NCBI GenBank assembly: GCA_964494505.1
Contig: CAZBRO010000029.1
Location: 12,563-76,562 of the forward strand
DNA from: CAIYRG01 sp964494505
Lineage (GTDB): Bacteria > Pseudomonadota > Alphaproteobacteria > Micropepsales > Micropepsaceae
Direction: 5' to 3'
Length of the DNA: 64,000 bases
In this document: positions 52,496 to 61,903 of the stretch, piece by piece
Numbering within the stretch: position 1 is the stretch's first letter
Layout of the letters: every line of letters starts with the position of its first letter
Made by a program: the position numbers and the translations under genes
Notes under the pieces: generated by a model
What the model was told of the DNA's origin: nothing
The model's input: the letters and a program-made list of their open reading frames with translations, nothing else
The model's database searches: none

Positions 52496-52730
52496 AAATT
52501 AGCCCCCGTGACCCGGAAATAGCGCGTGTCCCATTCTACCGGGGCTGGGCCAGACCTGCCAAATCAGTGCCTCTGGCCGCGAACCGGTCCAGGAAATCGG
52601 GAAGGATCATCCGTCTACAAATCGCAAACCGCGCTCTTCTTATGCGCTTTCTATTTTCGAGCCCTCCATACCCCATCGAATTGCTATGCGCGGATCGCCA
52701 AATTCCCACTCGGGCAATGGAGTGATTCGT

Positions 52731-53207
52731 ATGAGCAATCGGAATCGGGCTTGGGCGGCGGCGAAGACGGATGAGCCCCCCGGAGCGCTTATCGATCAGT
52801 TGATCGCGCTTTCAGGCGCTCGTCAGGCAGATCGCATCACGATTGCCGGGTGCAAAGCGCTCGATGTGCTATTGGGGCTGTGCCGCCGCGGCTTCCTGAA
52901 CGTAACCTGCCAGACGGCGACCCAGGGCCCTCACGTCGCGGAGAATTCCGCCGACAGCCTGTGGATACTCGGAACACAGGACGCCGCCGAACTGCGTACG
53001 CTGGTCGCGAAATGTGGCCGTGATTTGCACGCCGGCGGCACCCTGATTATCGGCTTCGATGCCCATTCCCCCGCCGACAGGGCGGTTCGCTTCGGCGAAG
53101 TCCTGGTCAAATGCGGCTTCGCTTTGGTGCGCCAAACCCATTCGGGCGACCGTCAGTTCCTGCTCTGCGCCCGCAATCCGGGACGGCAGGAAGCCGCAGC
53201 GGCTTAG
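52731..53207 (+). CDS. Hypothetical protein with methyltransferase-like fold hints
   Basis: This 158-residue protein has ADRITIAGCKALDVLLGLCR and RGFLNVTCQTA in a Rossmann-like order, then SLWILGTQDAAELRTLVAKC, GTLIIGFDAHSPADRAVRFG and VLVKCGFALVRQTHSG. It looks like a degenerate or SAM-independent Rossmann protein, as the usual GxGxG is absent. The ATG at 52731 is chosen over an upstream one at 52686 because it has a better N-terminus. It converges with secDF, ending in a shared hairpin. Confidence 0.6.
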   Translation: MSNRNRAWAAAKTDEPPGALIDQLIALSGARQADRITIAGCKALDVLLGLCRRGFLNVTCQTATQGPHVAENSADSLWILGTQDAAELRTLVAKCGRDLHAGGTLIIGFDAHSPADRAVRFGEVLVKCGFALVRQTHSGDRQFLLCARNPGRQEAAAA

Positions 53208-53215
53208 CGCCACTA

Positions 53216-53241
53216 CCCGGCCGGCATCAGGCCCGGCCGGG
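53216..53241. terminator. Bidirectional hairpin between the Rossmann-like gene and secDF
   Basis: CCCGGCCGG pairs with CCGGCCGGG (9 bp, 8-nt loop). It overlaps the last codons of secDF, so it is a weak candidate for convergent termination. Confidence 0.35.
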
Positions 53242-55761
53242 ACTTCCTTCGATGGCAGGCATCGTCTTCGGACGAATCCGTCCCTCACCCAGCAGCAGCA
53301 GAATCGGCGCCGCGATGAAGATCGAGGACGAGGTTCCGATCACGATTCCGGTCAGAAGCGTGATCGCGAATTGCCTTATGTCGCCCTGGCTCATCAGCGC
53401 CAGCGGCAGGATGGCGAGGAACACCGTGCCCGAGGTGGCAATGGTGCGCGAAAGCGTCTCGTTGATGCTGCGGTCGATCAACTCGCGCAAGGACATGCGC
53501 CGGAACAGGCGCAGATTCTCCCGCACGCGGTCATAGACCACCACCTTGTCGTTGATCGAATAGCCCATGATCGTGAGGATGGCGACGATGCTGGTCGTGT
53601 TGAACTGGAACTGCGTCAGCGCATAGAAGCCCACGATCTTCGTGATATCGAGCAGCAGCGTCATGGTGGCGGCCACGCCGAACTGCCACTCGAAACGGAA
53701 CCAGATGTAGACGAGCATCGCCATCATCGCGACGCCGAGCGCGGTCAATCCGTCCTGGAACAGTTCGGTGCTGACGGTGGCGCCCACCGCATCCACGCTT
53801 TCCACATTGGTGCCGGGGAATTTCGTCTGCAGCGCGGTGCGTACCGCGGTCGCGGCCGCCTGCTGCACGGAATCATCCCCCGGCTGGCGTTCGAAGCGGA
53901 TCGACACATCCTGGGGCGTGCCGAATTGCTGCAGCTCGACGGAGCCGAGATTGAGCTTGCCAAGTTCGGTCCTCAGCGCCTGGAAATCGGCCGCCTGAGG
54001 CAGATGCGCCTGAATTGAGAGGCCGCCGCGAAAATCGATGCCGTAATTCAGGCCCGGATAATAACAAAGCAGAAGCGAACTGATGCTGAGCACGGCCGAT
54101 ACGATCAGGCCGGCATGGCGGCCCTTCATGAAAGCGACCGTGGTGTCGTCCTTGACAAGGCGCGGGCCGAACAGATTGCGCTGCTGCGGCGAAAGCACCT
54201 TCGGCCGCGTGCGCCGGTACCACAGCGCGATCATCGATCTGACCAGCACGATGGCCGTGAACATCGAAGTCATGATGCCAAGGCTGATGGTGATGGCGAA
54301 GCCGCGCACCGGCCCCGAACCGAGCCCGTACAGGATCACCATCTTGAGCAGCGTCGTCATGTTGGCGTCGATGATCGTCGCCATGGCGCGCGAGAAACCC
54401 GTCTGGATCGCGGAAAGCGCGGTCTTGCCCTTGCGCGCCTCCTCCCGGATGCGTTCGTTGATGAGCACGTTCGCATCCACCGACATGCCGACGGTCAGAA
54501 GGATGCCCACGATGCCCGGCAGTGTCAGGCTCGCCTGCAACAGCGACAGCGCGCCGATCAGCATCGAGAGGTTCAAGATCATCCCGATCGATGCGAACAC
54601 GCCGAACAGCCGGTAGAAATATAGCATGAAGGCGATGACGAGGAAGCCGCCGATGGCGCAGGCGTAAACCCCAACCCGGATGGCGTCAGCCCCGAGATTG
54701 GGACCGACGGTGCGTTCCTCTATGACTTTCAGCGGGGCCGGAAGGGCGCCGCCGCGCAGCAGGATGGCGAGCTCGTTTGCCGATTCGACCGTGAAATTGC
54801 CGCTGATCTGACCGCTGCCGCCGAGGATCGGCTCGCGAATGACGGGAGCGGAGATTACGCGGTTGTCGAGAACGATGGCGAAAGGCCGGCCGACATTGGC
54901 CTTGGTAACATCGCCGAATTCGCGGGCCCCCCGGGAATCGAACACGAAGTTCACGACCGGCTCGCCGCCCCGCGGATCGAACCCCGAACTCGCCTGCGTC
55001 AGTCGGTCGCCGGCCACGGCAACCCGGCGCTGCACCAGATAGGGGACCTGGGTTCCGGCCTTGTCGGCCTCGTAAAGAAGCTCATCGTCGGGCGGCGCCC
55101 GCCCTTTTGTGGCATCGGCAGCATTAGCGGTCACGTCGACCAGGCGGAACGTCATCTTGGCGGTCGTGCCGAGCAGCCGCTTCAGCCGGTCGGGGTCCTG
55201 CACGCCCGGCAGCTCCACGATGATGCGGTCCGAACCCTGACGCGCGATGGTGGGTTCGCTGACACCGGTTTCATCGACGCGGCGGCGGATGATTTCGATC
55301 GAACGCTGAAGAATATCGTCGGTGCGGCCTTTCAACGCCGCTTCGTCCGGCTTCAGCATGAGGCCGCCATTGCCATTGTCCGTAACACTGTAATCAGGCG
55401 TTACCCCGGTTCCGGTTACGGGCAGGAGCACCTTGCGGGCATCGGCAACGCGGTTGGGATCGGCAATCCGCAACGCTACGGAATCGCCGGCAACGCGCAG
55501 ATCCGTGTAGGGGATGCGCGCGCCCCTGAGAGCGCCGCGGATATTGTCGAGCGTCGCCTGGGCGCGTTCCTTTTCGGCCGCCGGGATGTCGACCTGAAGC
55601 TGCAGATAGGTGCCGCCCTTCAGATCGAGGCCGAGATAGATTTGCTGCGCGAACGGCAAATAGCGCAAGAACCCAGGACCCACGAGGTTCGGCAAAGCCG
55701 AAAACACCCCGATAAGGACGGCAACAAGGATGGCGGCGATCTGCCAGCGTTTGTAGATCAT
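53227..55761 (-). CDS. secDF: Fused SecD-SecF protein-export subunit
   Basis: The 844-residue membrane protein joins SecD (to about residue 540) and SecF. SecD features: first TM (about 7-25), QIYLGLDLKGGTYLQLQVDI, NVLINERIREEARKG and the TM cluster after ILLTVGMSVDAN. SecF features: LNYGIDFRGGLSIQA, MSLRELIDRSINETLSRTIA and FVSGAVFLAILPL-like TM strands. SecD and SecF pull the translocating protein on the periplasmic side using the proton gradient. The ATG at 55761 overlaps the stop of a small upstream ORF. yajC is not seen next to it. Confidence 0.93.
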   Translation of the reverse strand: MIYKRWQIAAILVAVLIGVFSALPNLVGPGFLRYLPFAQQIYLGLDLKGGTYLQLQVDIPAAEKERAQATLDNIRGALRGARIPYTDLRVAGDSVALRIADPNRVADARKVLLPVTGTGVTPDYSVTDNGNGGLMLKPDEAALKGRTDDILQRSIEIIRRRVDETGVSEPTIARQGSDRIIVELPGVQDPDRLKRLLGTTAKMTFRLVDVTANAADATKGRAPPDDELLYEADKAGTQVPYLVQRRVAVAGDRLTQASSGFDPRGGEPVVNFVFDSRGAREFGDVTKANVGRPFAIVLDNRVISAPVIREPILGGSGQISGNFTVESANELAILLRGGALPAPLKVIEERTVGPNLGADAIRVGVYACAIGGFLVIAFMLYFYRLFGVFASIGMILNLSMLIGALSLLQASLTLPGIVGILLTVGMSVDANVLINERIREEARKGKTALSAIQTGFSRAMATIIDANMTTLLKMVILYGLGSGPVRGFAITISLGIMTSMFTAIVLVRSMIALWYRRTRPKVLSPQQRNLFGPRLVKDDTTVAFMKGRHAGLIVSAVLSISSLLLCYYPGLNYGIDFRGGLSIQAHLPQAADFQALRTELGKLNLGSVELQQFGTPQDVSIRFERQPGDDSVQQAAATAVRTALQTKFPGTNVESVDAVGATVSTELFQDGLTALGVAMMAMLVYIWFRFEWQFGVAATMTLLLDITKIVGFYALTQFQFNTTSIVAILTIMGYSINDKVVVYDRVRENLRLFRRMSLRELIDRSINETLSRTIATSGTVFLAILPLALMSQGDIRQFAITLLTGIVIGTSSSIFIAAPILLLLGEGRIRPKTMPAIEGSPGRA

Positions 55762-55961
55762 CGAATTCTCCCGCGAGCGTGTGGCGGACGAGGAGGTTGG
55801 CCCTGGGGCGCGTGTCCTTTGGATTCCCGATGCCGGAGAGGCGCGCTGAAACCGACGAAAGGGGTGAGCGCGAGCCATGCAATCCCGAGCAGGAGCGCGG
55901 GTCCGCCTTCGAGGAGAAGCGCCTCGCGTTCGTCGAACAACCAATGCAGCATGTCAGCCAT
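55758..55961 (-). CDS. Small membrane protein coupled to secDF
   Basis: A 67-residue ORF whose TGA overlaps the secDF ATG (ATGA at the junction). It begins MADMLHWLFDEREALLL, then has one hydrophobic helix (GGPALLLGIAWLALTPFVGF) and a basic tail (RHRESKGHAPQGQPPRPPHA). Its position suggests translational coupling. It is not a recognisable YajC. It could be a real membrane partner or simply a leader ORF. Confidence 0.5.
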   Translation of the reverse strand: MADMLHWLFDEREALLLEGGPALLLGIAWLALTPFVGFSAPLRHRESKGHAPQGQPPRPPHARGRIR

Positions 55962-55988
55962 TCGCCAGCCCTTCTCGATCCAGGGGAA

Positions 55989-56243
55989 TCAGCGGATTCC
56001 GGCCCATTGGACGAGCCAGGCGAGAAAGACGCCGGTGCCCAAAGCCGCGGCGAGAGCCTGACCGGTTTCGAACAGGATCACGCGGGAATCAGGCAAGCCT
56101 TCAAGGGGCTGCTCAACCGGACGATCGGCCTCTACGCGCGCCACGAAGGAGGTGTCGTACAGGCCAGCCTCTTCTTCAAACGCCCGCCTCGCCATTGGGA
56201 TGAGTCCATTTGCGACCGTCCGCAAAATGGGGATGAATCCCAT
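55989..56243 (-). CDS. Possible small membrane protein upstream of the secDF operon
   Basis: An 84-residue reading ends 27 nt before the next small ORF. It carries RRAFEEEAGLYDTSFVARVE and a C-terminal hydrophobic stretch (GQALAAALGTGVFLAWLVQW). The start is unclear: ATG at 56243, a shorter one at 56195, or a longer reading to 56351. Coding quality is plausible but the function is unknown. Confidence 0.35.
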   Translation of the reverse strand: MGFIPILRTVANGLIPMARRAFEEEAGLYDTSFVARVEADRPVEQPLEGLPDSRVILFETGQALAAALGTGVFLAWLVQWAGIR

Positions 56244-56613
56244 ATAAAATCGAGAATGTTCGACGGCGCACTTAATATATGGCGCATATATATGAGCGAG
56301 TGCAGAGAGGAATTTCTTCCGCCAATGACCCACCTGAGACATTGTCCCCAAGGGGGACGGCTTCGACCGCCCGGCATCGCACCGTGAAAATGCAAAAGCA
56401 TCTCCGGCAAAACCGGCTATGATCCTTGTTGTTGGCGACGAGGTGGCGTTGGCCTACGGGCGCGGCGGTGTTCGCGAACCCCGCAAGCGATGGTGATGAG
56501 CGACGAGGGTCGGCAGAGCAGACGGGTGCAATGCCATTTCCAAACGCGCGCAGCTTGCGTACAACGGCTTGGGACAGGAGCCGCTGCTCGCAGCCGAATG
56601 GGAGGAGCAACAC

Positions 56614-58530
56614 GTGCGGAAAACACAGAGCCTGAAAACAAAACTGCTTGGGATAGCGGCGGTCGCGGCGACGGCGTTGGCGATCGGATTGACTGCCCAT
56701 GCCCAGGGACAACAGCAGGTTCTTGTTATCCAGGGCGGCACGCTGATCGATGGCAATGGCGGGGCGCCGGTGCCGAATTCGGTCATTGTTATCCAGGGTA
56801 GCCGCATCACCGCGGTCGGGCGCGCCGGAGCCGTACAGGTGCCTCCAGGTGCAACAATTATCAACGCGGCGGGCAAATGGATCACGCCCGGCCTGATCGA
56901 TTCCATGGCGATCGGCTATTGGATGTATGGCGAGGCCTATCTCCATTTCGGCGTCACTTCGACCGTGATGAATGTCGCCAAGGGGGACCAGGGGCTGGCC
57001 GAGCGCGACGCCATCAATCACGGGATGTACGAAGGCCCGCGGCTGTTTCAGACCGTCATCGATTACGGCGGGCAGGTCCTCAAGACACCCGAAGAAGCGC
57101 GCGCCCGCGCCAAGGCGGTTCTTGCCATGGGCGCCGACGTTCTGGGCGCCTCTGACGGCGCCGCACCACCGGAAGTATTCGCCGCTTTTGCCGATGAGGG
57201 CCACAAGGCCGGCAAAAGCGTCATGATGCGCTGCGTCGGTCCGCAAACACGCGGCAAGTCGTGCGTTCTCGCCGGTGCAGACGTGATGCTGCACACCGGT
57301 CTTGCCGGCGTTGAAATGAACCGCGATCCGGACAAATGGAAGGATTATGTCGGCCTGCCGCCGGACGTCTATTGCGACATGGACCCGGCGAAGGAGAAGG
57401 ATATGGTCGCCTTTCTTGCCGCGCATAACGCGGCGGTCGTGCCCAATCTGATCGCCGCCGACCGCGGTTTTCCTTCGAGCTGGAAGCGCCTTCAGCAGGA
57501 AGATCGCGAGCTGCTCTCCGATCCCGCCCTGCGTACCTATTACCCCGAAGCTGCGGTGCAGGACCTGATGGAGAATGTGAGATCGCCGGAGGAGTATCTG
57601 ACTCCGGACCAGATTTCGATCCGCTCATGCGGCTATAAGAACCACGCCAAATTTATCGGCGATCTGATCGCCGCGGGCGGACACGCCTTGGCATCGATGG
57701 ATGACCCGCAGTCGGCGCCGGGTCTGGGCGTTTTGCAGGAAATGGCGGCTTTCCAGGAAGATGCGCATGTGCCGCCGATGAAGATCATTCAAGCGGCGAC
57801 AAAATGGCCAGCCGAGCATTATCACCTGAAGGATGTCGGCACGATCGAAGCCGGCAAGTTCGCCGATATCGTCATAGTCAGCGCGGATCCGACGCGCGAC
57901 ATCATGAACATGCGCAAGATCGACGACGTGATCAAGGATGGCCATGTGGTGGACCGCGATTTCCATCCCTGGTATCGCGGCGGGATGTTCGCCAATGACC
58001 GGGTCAGTAACGATGGGGCCCCGGTCAGCGATCTGCCATTCTTCAACGCAGTCAAGCAGATGCCGGCACGCGGACAGAACGATCCGAAGCCCTATATGAC
58101 TGTCACCGCGCCCAACGGCAATACGGTCGGAATCCTGCCCGGCGTCGCAGAAGTGCGCAGGGCAGGCTTTGGTCCGGTTCAGGATTTTTCTGTGTCACCG
58201 GCTCCGGGAATTGAGACGATCGCGCCGCGCACGGTCCTGCAGGGCTCACCGGAGACCAGCGTAACATTGACGGGGGCCAATTTCGTCAAGCGCTCGGTCG
58301 TCTATGTGAATGGCGAGCCGGTGCCGACGCTGGTGGACAGCGCAACGAAACTCCGTTTCGTGCTGGCGCCGGGAAAGTTTGCCGACGCTGGAAAATTGCA
58401 TGTCGTGGTGAAAAATCCGCATCCGCTGCTCAATTATCAGTGGGGCGACACGTCCAATATGGCGCATATCCTGGTGCCATACGCCTTCTCGACCGAGTTG
58501 GCCCGACCTGCCAATCGGGCCGCGGAGTAA
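56614..58530 (+). CDS. Amidohydrolase-like exported protein lacking the HxH metal motif, with C-terminal Ig-like region
   Basis: This 638-residue protein starts at a GTG at 56614 behind GGGAGGAG. A signal peptide (LLGIAAVAATALAIGLTAHA) is followed by the amidohydrolase entry (LVIQGGTLIDGNGGAPVPNS, INAAGKWITPGLIDS) and the usual exit (GTIEAGKFADIVIVSADPTR). At the place of the HxH metal motif the sequence is LIDSMAIGYWM (about residue 94), so two metal ligands are missing. The C-terminal region (about 540-625, RTVLQGSPETSVTLTGANFV) looks like an IPT/TIG-type module. A catalytic role without that metal site is doubtful; it may bind or scaffold. Confidence 0.78.
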   Translation: MRKTQSLKTKLLGIAAVAATALAIGLTAHAQGQQQVLVIQGGTLIDGNGGAPVPNSVIVIQGSRITAVGRAGAVQVPPGATIINAAGKWITPGLIDSMAIGYWMYGEAYLHFGVTSTVMNVAKGDQGLAERDAINHGMYEGPRLFQTVIDYGGQVLKTPEEARARAKAVLAMGADVLGASDGAAPPEVFAAFADEGHKAGKSVMMRCVGPQTRGKSCVLAGADVMLHTGLAGVEMNRDPDKWKDYVGLPPDVYCDMDPAKEKDMVAFLAAHNAAVVPNLIAADRGFPSSWKRLQQEDRELLSDPALRTYYPEAAVQDLMENVRSPEEYLTPDQISIRSCGYKNHAKFIGDLIAAGGHALASMDDPQSAPGLGVLQEMAAFQEDAHVPPMKIIQAATKWPAEHYHLKDVGTIEAGKFADIVIVSADPTRDIMNMRKIDDVIKDGHVVDRDFHPWYRGGMFANDRVSNDGAPVSDLPFFNAVKQMPARGQNDPKPYMTVTAPNGNTVGILPGVAEVRRAGFGPVQDFSVSPAPGIETIAPRTVLQGSPETSVTLTGANFVKRSVVYVNGEPVPTLVDSATKLRFVLAPGKFADAGKLHVVVKNPHPLLNYQWGDTSNMAHILVPYAFSTELARPANRAAE

Positions 58531-58949
58531 CGCCAAATCGCTGATGACATTCACGCAGCCACCGTAGATGTCCTGCGGCGGCTGTTGCCTAAGGATGAGA
58601 GCCGGAGATTGCCGTTCTCGATTAGAGAACCGCTACGTTCGTTCATGGCGATGAACAGACTTCCTCCCTCCGCAGGGAAATGTCCGGCTTACGCGGACCA
58701 GCGGACGTCCGTAGCGCCAAAGCGCACCGGTCTCTGCCCATGAATCAGTCTCAGGACGTAAAGCGCGGCATTTTCGGAACGCACAAAATTCCCTATGAGA
58801 ATTGCCGGCTCTCAGCGCCATTCACGGGGGACATGAGCCTCTAGCGCCGAATTTGTCGCTTGCAGCACGCCGCAAGCGACCGAAATCGCGGCGAGATTTC
58901 ACGCGCCGCGCAAGCGTCTCTGAACTGTGCGCACTGTCCGATGAGTCGC
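58531..58949. other. Intergenic region, nothing recognised
   Basis: Sequence between the amidohydrolase-like gene and tRNA-Lys. Short open frames overlap and no signals stand out. Confidence 0.4.
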
Positions 58950-59025
58950 TGGTGGGTGTAGCAGGACTCGAACCTGCGACCCGATGATTAAGAGTCATCT
59001 GCTCTACCACCTGAGCTATACACCC
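58950..59025 (-). tRNA. tRNA-Lys(CTT)
   Basis: A 76-nt minus-strand cloverleaf with acceptor GGGTGTA, D-arm GCTCAGGTGGTAGAGC, anticodon stem GATGA/TCATC with loop CTCTTAA giving CTT, T-loop TTCGAGT and an encoded CCA. Confidence 0.95.
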
Positions 59026-59125
59026 GTGCCCCCGCGCCGCATTGCCGGAACCCGAGGGAGCGGGGGTCTTAGCAAAGGCCCCCTCCCCTGTCCAATACTC
59101 CGTAGTCCGCGCCCAGAGCCCCACC

Positions 59126-60526
59126 CTATTTCGGGTGAATCATGTCCTCGGGCCGCACGATGGCATCGAATTCCTCGCTCGTGACGAGGCCCGTCTTCAG
59201 CGCCTCCTCGCGCAAGGTCGTGCCGTTCTTGTGCGCGGCCTTGGCGATCTTGGCCGCATTGTCGTAGCCCACCTTGGGCGCGAGCGCGGTCACCAGCATC
59301 AGCGAGCGCGCGACGCCCGCCTTGATGTTGTCGAGGCGGGGTTCGATGCCGACGACGCAATTCTCGGTGAAGGAAACCGCCGCGTCCGCCATCAGCCGCA
59401 CGCTCTGCAGGAAATTATACGCCATCACCGGATTGTAGACGTTGAGTTCGAAATGGCCTTGGCTGCCGGCAAAGGTGATGGTCGCGTGATTGCCGAAAAT
59501 CTGCGCGCAGACCTGCGTCATCGCTTCGCACTGGGTCGGATTGACTTTGCCCGGCATGATCGAAGAGCCGGGCTCGTTCTCCGGCAGCGACAGCTCGCCC
59601 AACCCCGAACGCGGGCCCGACCCCAGCAAACGAATGTCGTTCGCGATCTTGAACAGGGACGCGGCCACCGTGTTGATCGCGCCATGGCTGAACACCATCG
59701 CGTCGTGGGCGGCCAGCGCCTCGAACTTGTTGGGCGCGGTCTTGAACGGCATGTGCGTGATGTGCGCGATCACCTCCGCCACCATCCGGTCGAAGTCCAC
59801 AGGCGCGTTCAGGCCCGTGCCCACCGCGGTGCCGCCTTGGGCGAGCTGCATCAGCTTGGGTAGCGTCATCTCGATGCGCTCGATGCCGTTCTCTACTTGC
59901 TGGGTGTAGCCGGAGAATTCCTGACCCAGCGTCAGGGGGGTGGCGTCCTGCGTATGCGTGCGGCCGATCTTGATGATGTTCTTCCACATCTGCGCCTTGT
60001 CGTTCAGCGCATTGCGCAACATCTGCAGCGCGGGCAGCAGCCGGTGATGAATCTCCTCGGCACAGGCGATGTGCATGGCGGTCGGATAGGTGTCGTTGGA
60101 CGACTGACTCATATTGACGTGGTCGTTGGGATGGACCGGCTTCTTCGAGCCCTTCTCGCCGCCGAGAATCTCGATCGCGCGGTTCGATATCACCTCGTTC
60201 GCGTTCATGTTCGACTGCGTGCCGGAGCCGGTCTGCCACACCGCCAGCGGGAAATGATCGTCGAGCTTGCCCTCGATCACCTCCTGCGCCGCCTGAACGA
60301 TGGCGTTGCCGATCTTCGGATCGAGATGGCCGAGCGCCATGTTGACCTCGGCCGCGGCGCGCTTGACGATGCCGAGCGCGCGCACGATCGCCAATGGCTG
60401 TTTCTCCCAGCCGATCTTGAAATTGCCGAGCGAGCGCTGCGCCTGCGCGCCCCAATAGCGGTCGGCGGGGACGTCGATGGGGCCGAATGTGTCGGTCTCG
60501 ATGCGGGTCGGAATCTTGGTGGCCAT
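59126..60526 (-). CDS. fumC: Class II fumarate hydratase
   Basis: This 466-residue enzyme converts fumarate to malate in the TCA cycle. The class II signature is complete: WQTGSGTQSNMNANEVISNR, PNDHVNMSQSSNDTYPTA, GRTHTQDATPLTLGQEFSGY and GSSIMPGKVNPTQCEA. Length and order match the family, with no [4Fe-4S] Cys ligands expected. ATG at 60526. It is not in an obvious operon; the heme-binding protein gene is divergent. Confidence 0.97.
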   Translation of the reverse strand: MATKIPTRIETDTFGPIDVPADRYWGAQAQRSLGNFKIGWEKQPLAIVRALGIVKRAAAEVNMALGHLDPKIGNAIVQAAQEVIEGKLDDHFPLAVWQTGSGTQSNMNANEVISNRAIEILGGEKGSKKPVHPNDHVNMSQSSNDTYPTAMHIACAEEIHHRLLPALQMLRNALNDKAQMWKNIIKIGRTHTQDATPLTLGQEFSGYTQQVENGIERIEMTLPKLMQLAQGGTAVGTGLNAPVDFDRMVAEVIAHITHMPFKTAPNKFEALAAHDAMVFSHGAINTVAASLFKIANDIRLLGSGPRSGLGELSLPENEPGSSIMPGKVNPTQCEAMTQVCAQIFGNHATITFAGSQGHFELNVYNPVMAYNFLQSVRLMADAAVSFTENCVVGIEPRLDNIKAGVARSLMLVTALAPKVGYDNAAKIAKAAHKNGTTLREEALKTGLVTSEEFDAIVRPEDMIHPK

Positions 60527-60673
60527 GGCGGGCTCTTTACGATGGAGATCGCGCTTCGTTTACGCGATGGGAAGCGGCGCAAACAAGCCTTTCTTGGTCC
60601 CCGGCGACCCGCAAGCCGTTGTACCGGCACGGCGCGCGGGGCAAGATCGGAACCGCTTCAAGGGAGGAAAACC

Positions 60674-61837
60674 ATGAAACCGATCGTTGCATTGGGACTG
60701 CTCGCCACCAGCGCTTTTGCGCTTGCCGGCGTGGCGATGGCACAGAACGTGCCGGCGCAATTCGTCGTCAGCGGCAAGAACGCCGAGAAAATCCAGGATT
60801 TCACCACCATCAATGCCGCCACCGCCAAAGCAATCGCGGATTCCTGCGAGAAAGCGGCCCAAGCCCAAGGCGTGCAGATCAGCGTCGCGGTGCTCGATAA
60901 TGACGGCAACCAGGTCTACATGGACCGCATGGATGGGCAGGGTTATCTGAACATCATCACTGCCGACATGAAGGCCCGCACAGTCATCCTGGGGCGCACC
61001 GCAGGCAAGGCGCGCATGAACCGCGTGCTGCAGGACCCGGACGGCGAGCTTCAGGAAACCCAACTCGGCTATTTCGCCAATTCGGGCAGCCTACCCATCG
61101 TCATCAACCATCAGCTCATCGGCGCCGTCGGCGTCGGCGGGGCGGCGCCCAAGCCCCCGGTGTGGAGCGACGAGATCTGCGCCCACAAGGCGCTGACGGA
61201 GGTGATCGGCGCGGCCAATGTGCCGCCGCTCCTCCCCGACCTGCCGCGGAAGGCGCCGCCTCCCGCCAAGGTCGTGGTGCCGAAATTCGAAGCCACCATG
61301 GCTCCGAAATCGACTCTTCCCGCCGAATGGGTGGTAAACGGCAATGGCGCATCGAACGTCTTTGACGGCAACCAGATTTCGCTCGCCGCGGCCAAGGCCG
61401 TCGCCAAGGGCTGCCGCGATTGGGCGGAAAGCAAGGGCGGCGGCATGGCGATGTATGTTCTCGATAATGCCGGCGAGATCGTCCACATGGAGCGGACCGA
61501 CGGCGAGACCGTCAACAGCATCAAGTCCGCGATTCTGAAGGCGCAATCGGCGTTGAAGCTGAGACGGCCGACATCCATCAATCAGGCACAGCTCAAGAAC
61601 GATCCGAGCGGTCTGGTGCGTTCGGCCGTCAGCTTCGGCATCTTCGGCACGGAAGGCGGCATACCGATCGTGGTCGACGGCCAGATGATCGGCGCGGTGG
61701 GCGTGGGCGGCGTCGGCGGTATCGGCGTTCAGCATGGCGACGAGCTTTGCCCCATCGAAGGGCTGAAGGCGGCCTTCGGCAACCGCGTCGCGGTGCCGGT
61801 CTATCCGGCGGGCGGCCCGGGCAGCAAGCCGGGCTGA
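60674..61837 (+). CDS. Double-domain GlcG/HbpS-like heme-binding exported protein
   Basis: The 387-residue protein has a signal peptide (VALGLLATSAFALAGVAMAQ) and two copies of the DUF336 (GlcG/HbpS) domain: INAATAKAIADSCEKAAQAQ with QISVAVLDNDGNQVYMDRMD, and ISLAAAKAVAKGCRDWAESK with GGMAMYVLDNAGEIVHMERT. Each ends with IPIVV-like and GAVGVGG segments. Single-domain relatives bind heme in the periplasm or sense redox state. The ATG at 60674 follows GGAGGAAAA. The tandem copies are diverged, so the duplication is old. Confidence 0.83.
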   Translation: MKPIVALGLLATSAFALAGVAMAQNVPAQFVVSGKNAEKIQDFTTINAATAKAIADSCEKAAQAQGVQISVAVLDNDGNQVYMDRMDGQGYLNIITADMKARTVILGRTAGKARMNRVLQDPDGELQETQLGYFANSGSLPIVINHQLIGAVGVGGAAPKPPVWSDEICAHKALTEVIGAANVPPLLPDLPRKAPPPAKVVVPKFEATMAPKSTLPAEWVVNGNGASNVFDGNQISLAAAKAVAKGCRDWAESKGGGMAMYVLDNAGEIVHMERTDGETVNSIKSAILKAQSALKLRRPTSINQAQLKNDPSGLVRSAVSFGIFGTEGGIPIVVDGQMIGAVGVGGVGGIGVQHGDELCPIEGLKAAFGNRVAVPVYPAGGPGSKPG

Positions 61838-61855
61838 CGCACGATCACGCGCGAA

Positions 61856-61892
61856 AGAGGCGCTGCGTGGGCGGCGCCTCTCTTCCGCTTTT
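61856..61892. terminator. Bidirectional terminator between the heme-binding gene and sspB
   Basis: AGAGGCGC pairs with GCGCCTCT (8 bp, 10-nt loop), between convergent genes, followed by a CTTTT tract on the + strand. Confidence 0.6.
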
Positions 61893-61903
61893 CTGAAATC
61901 CGG

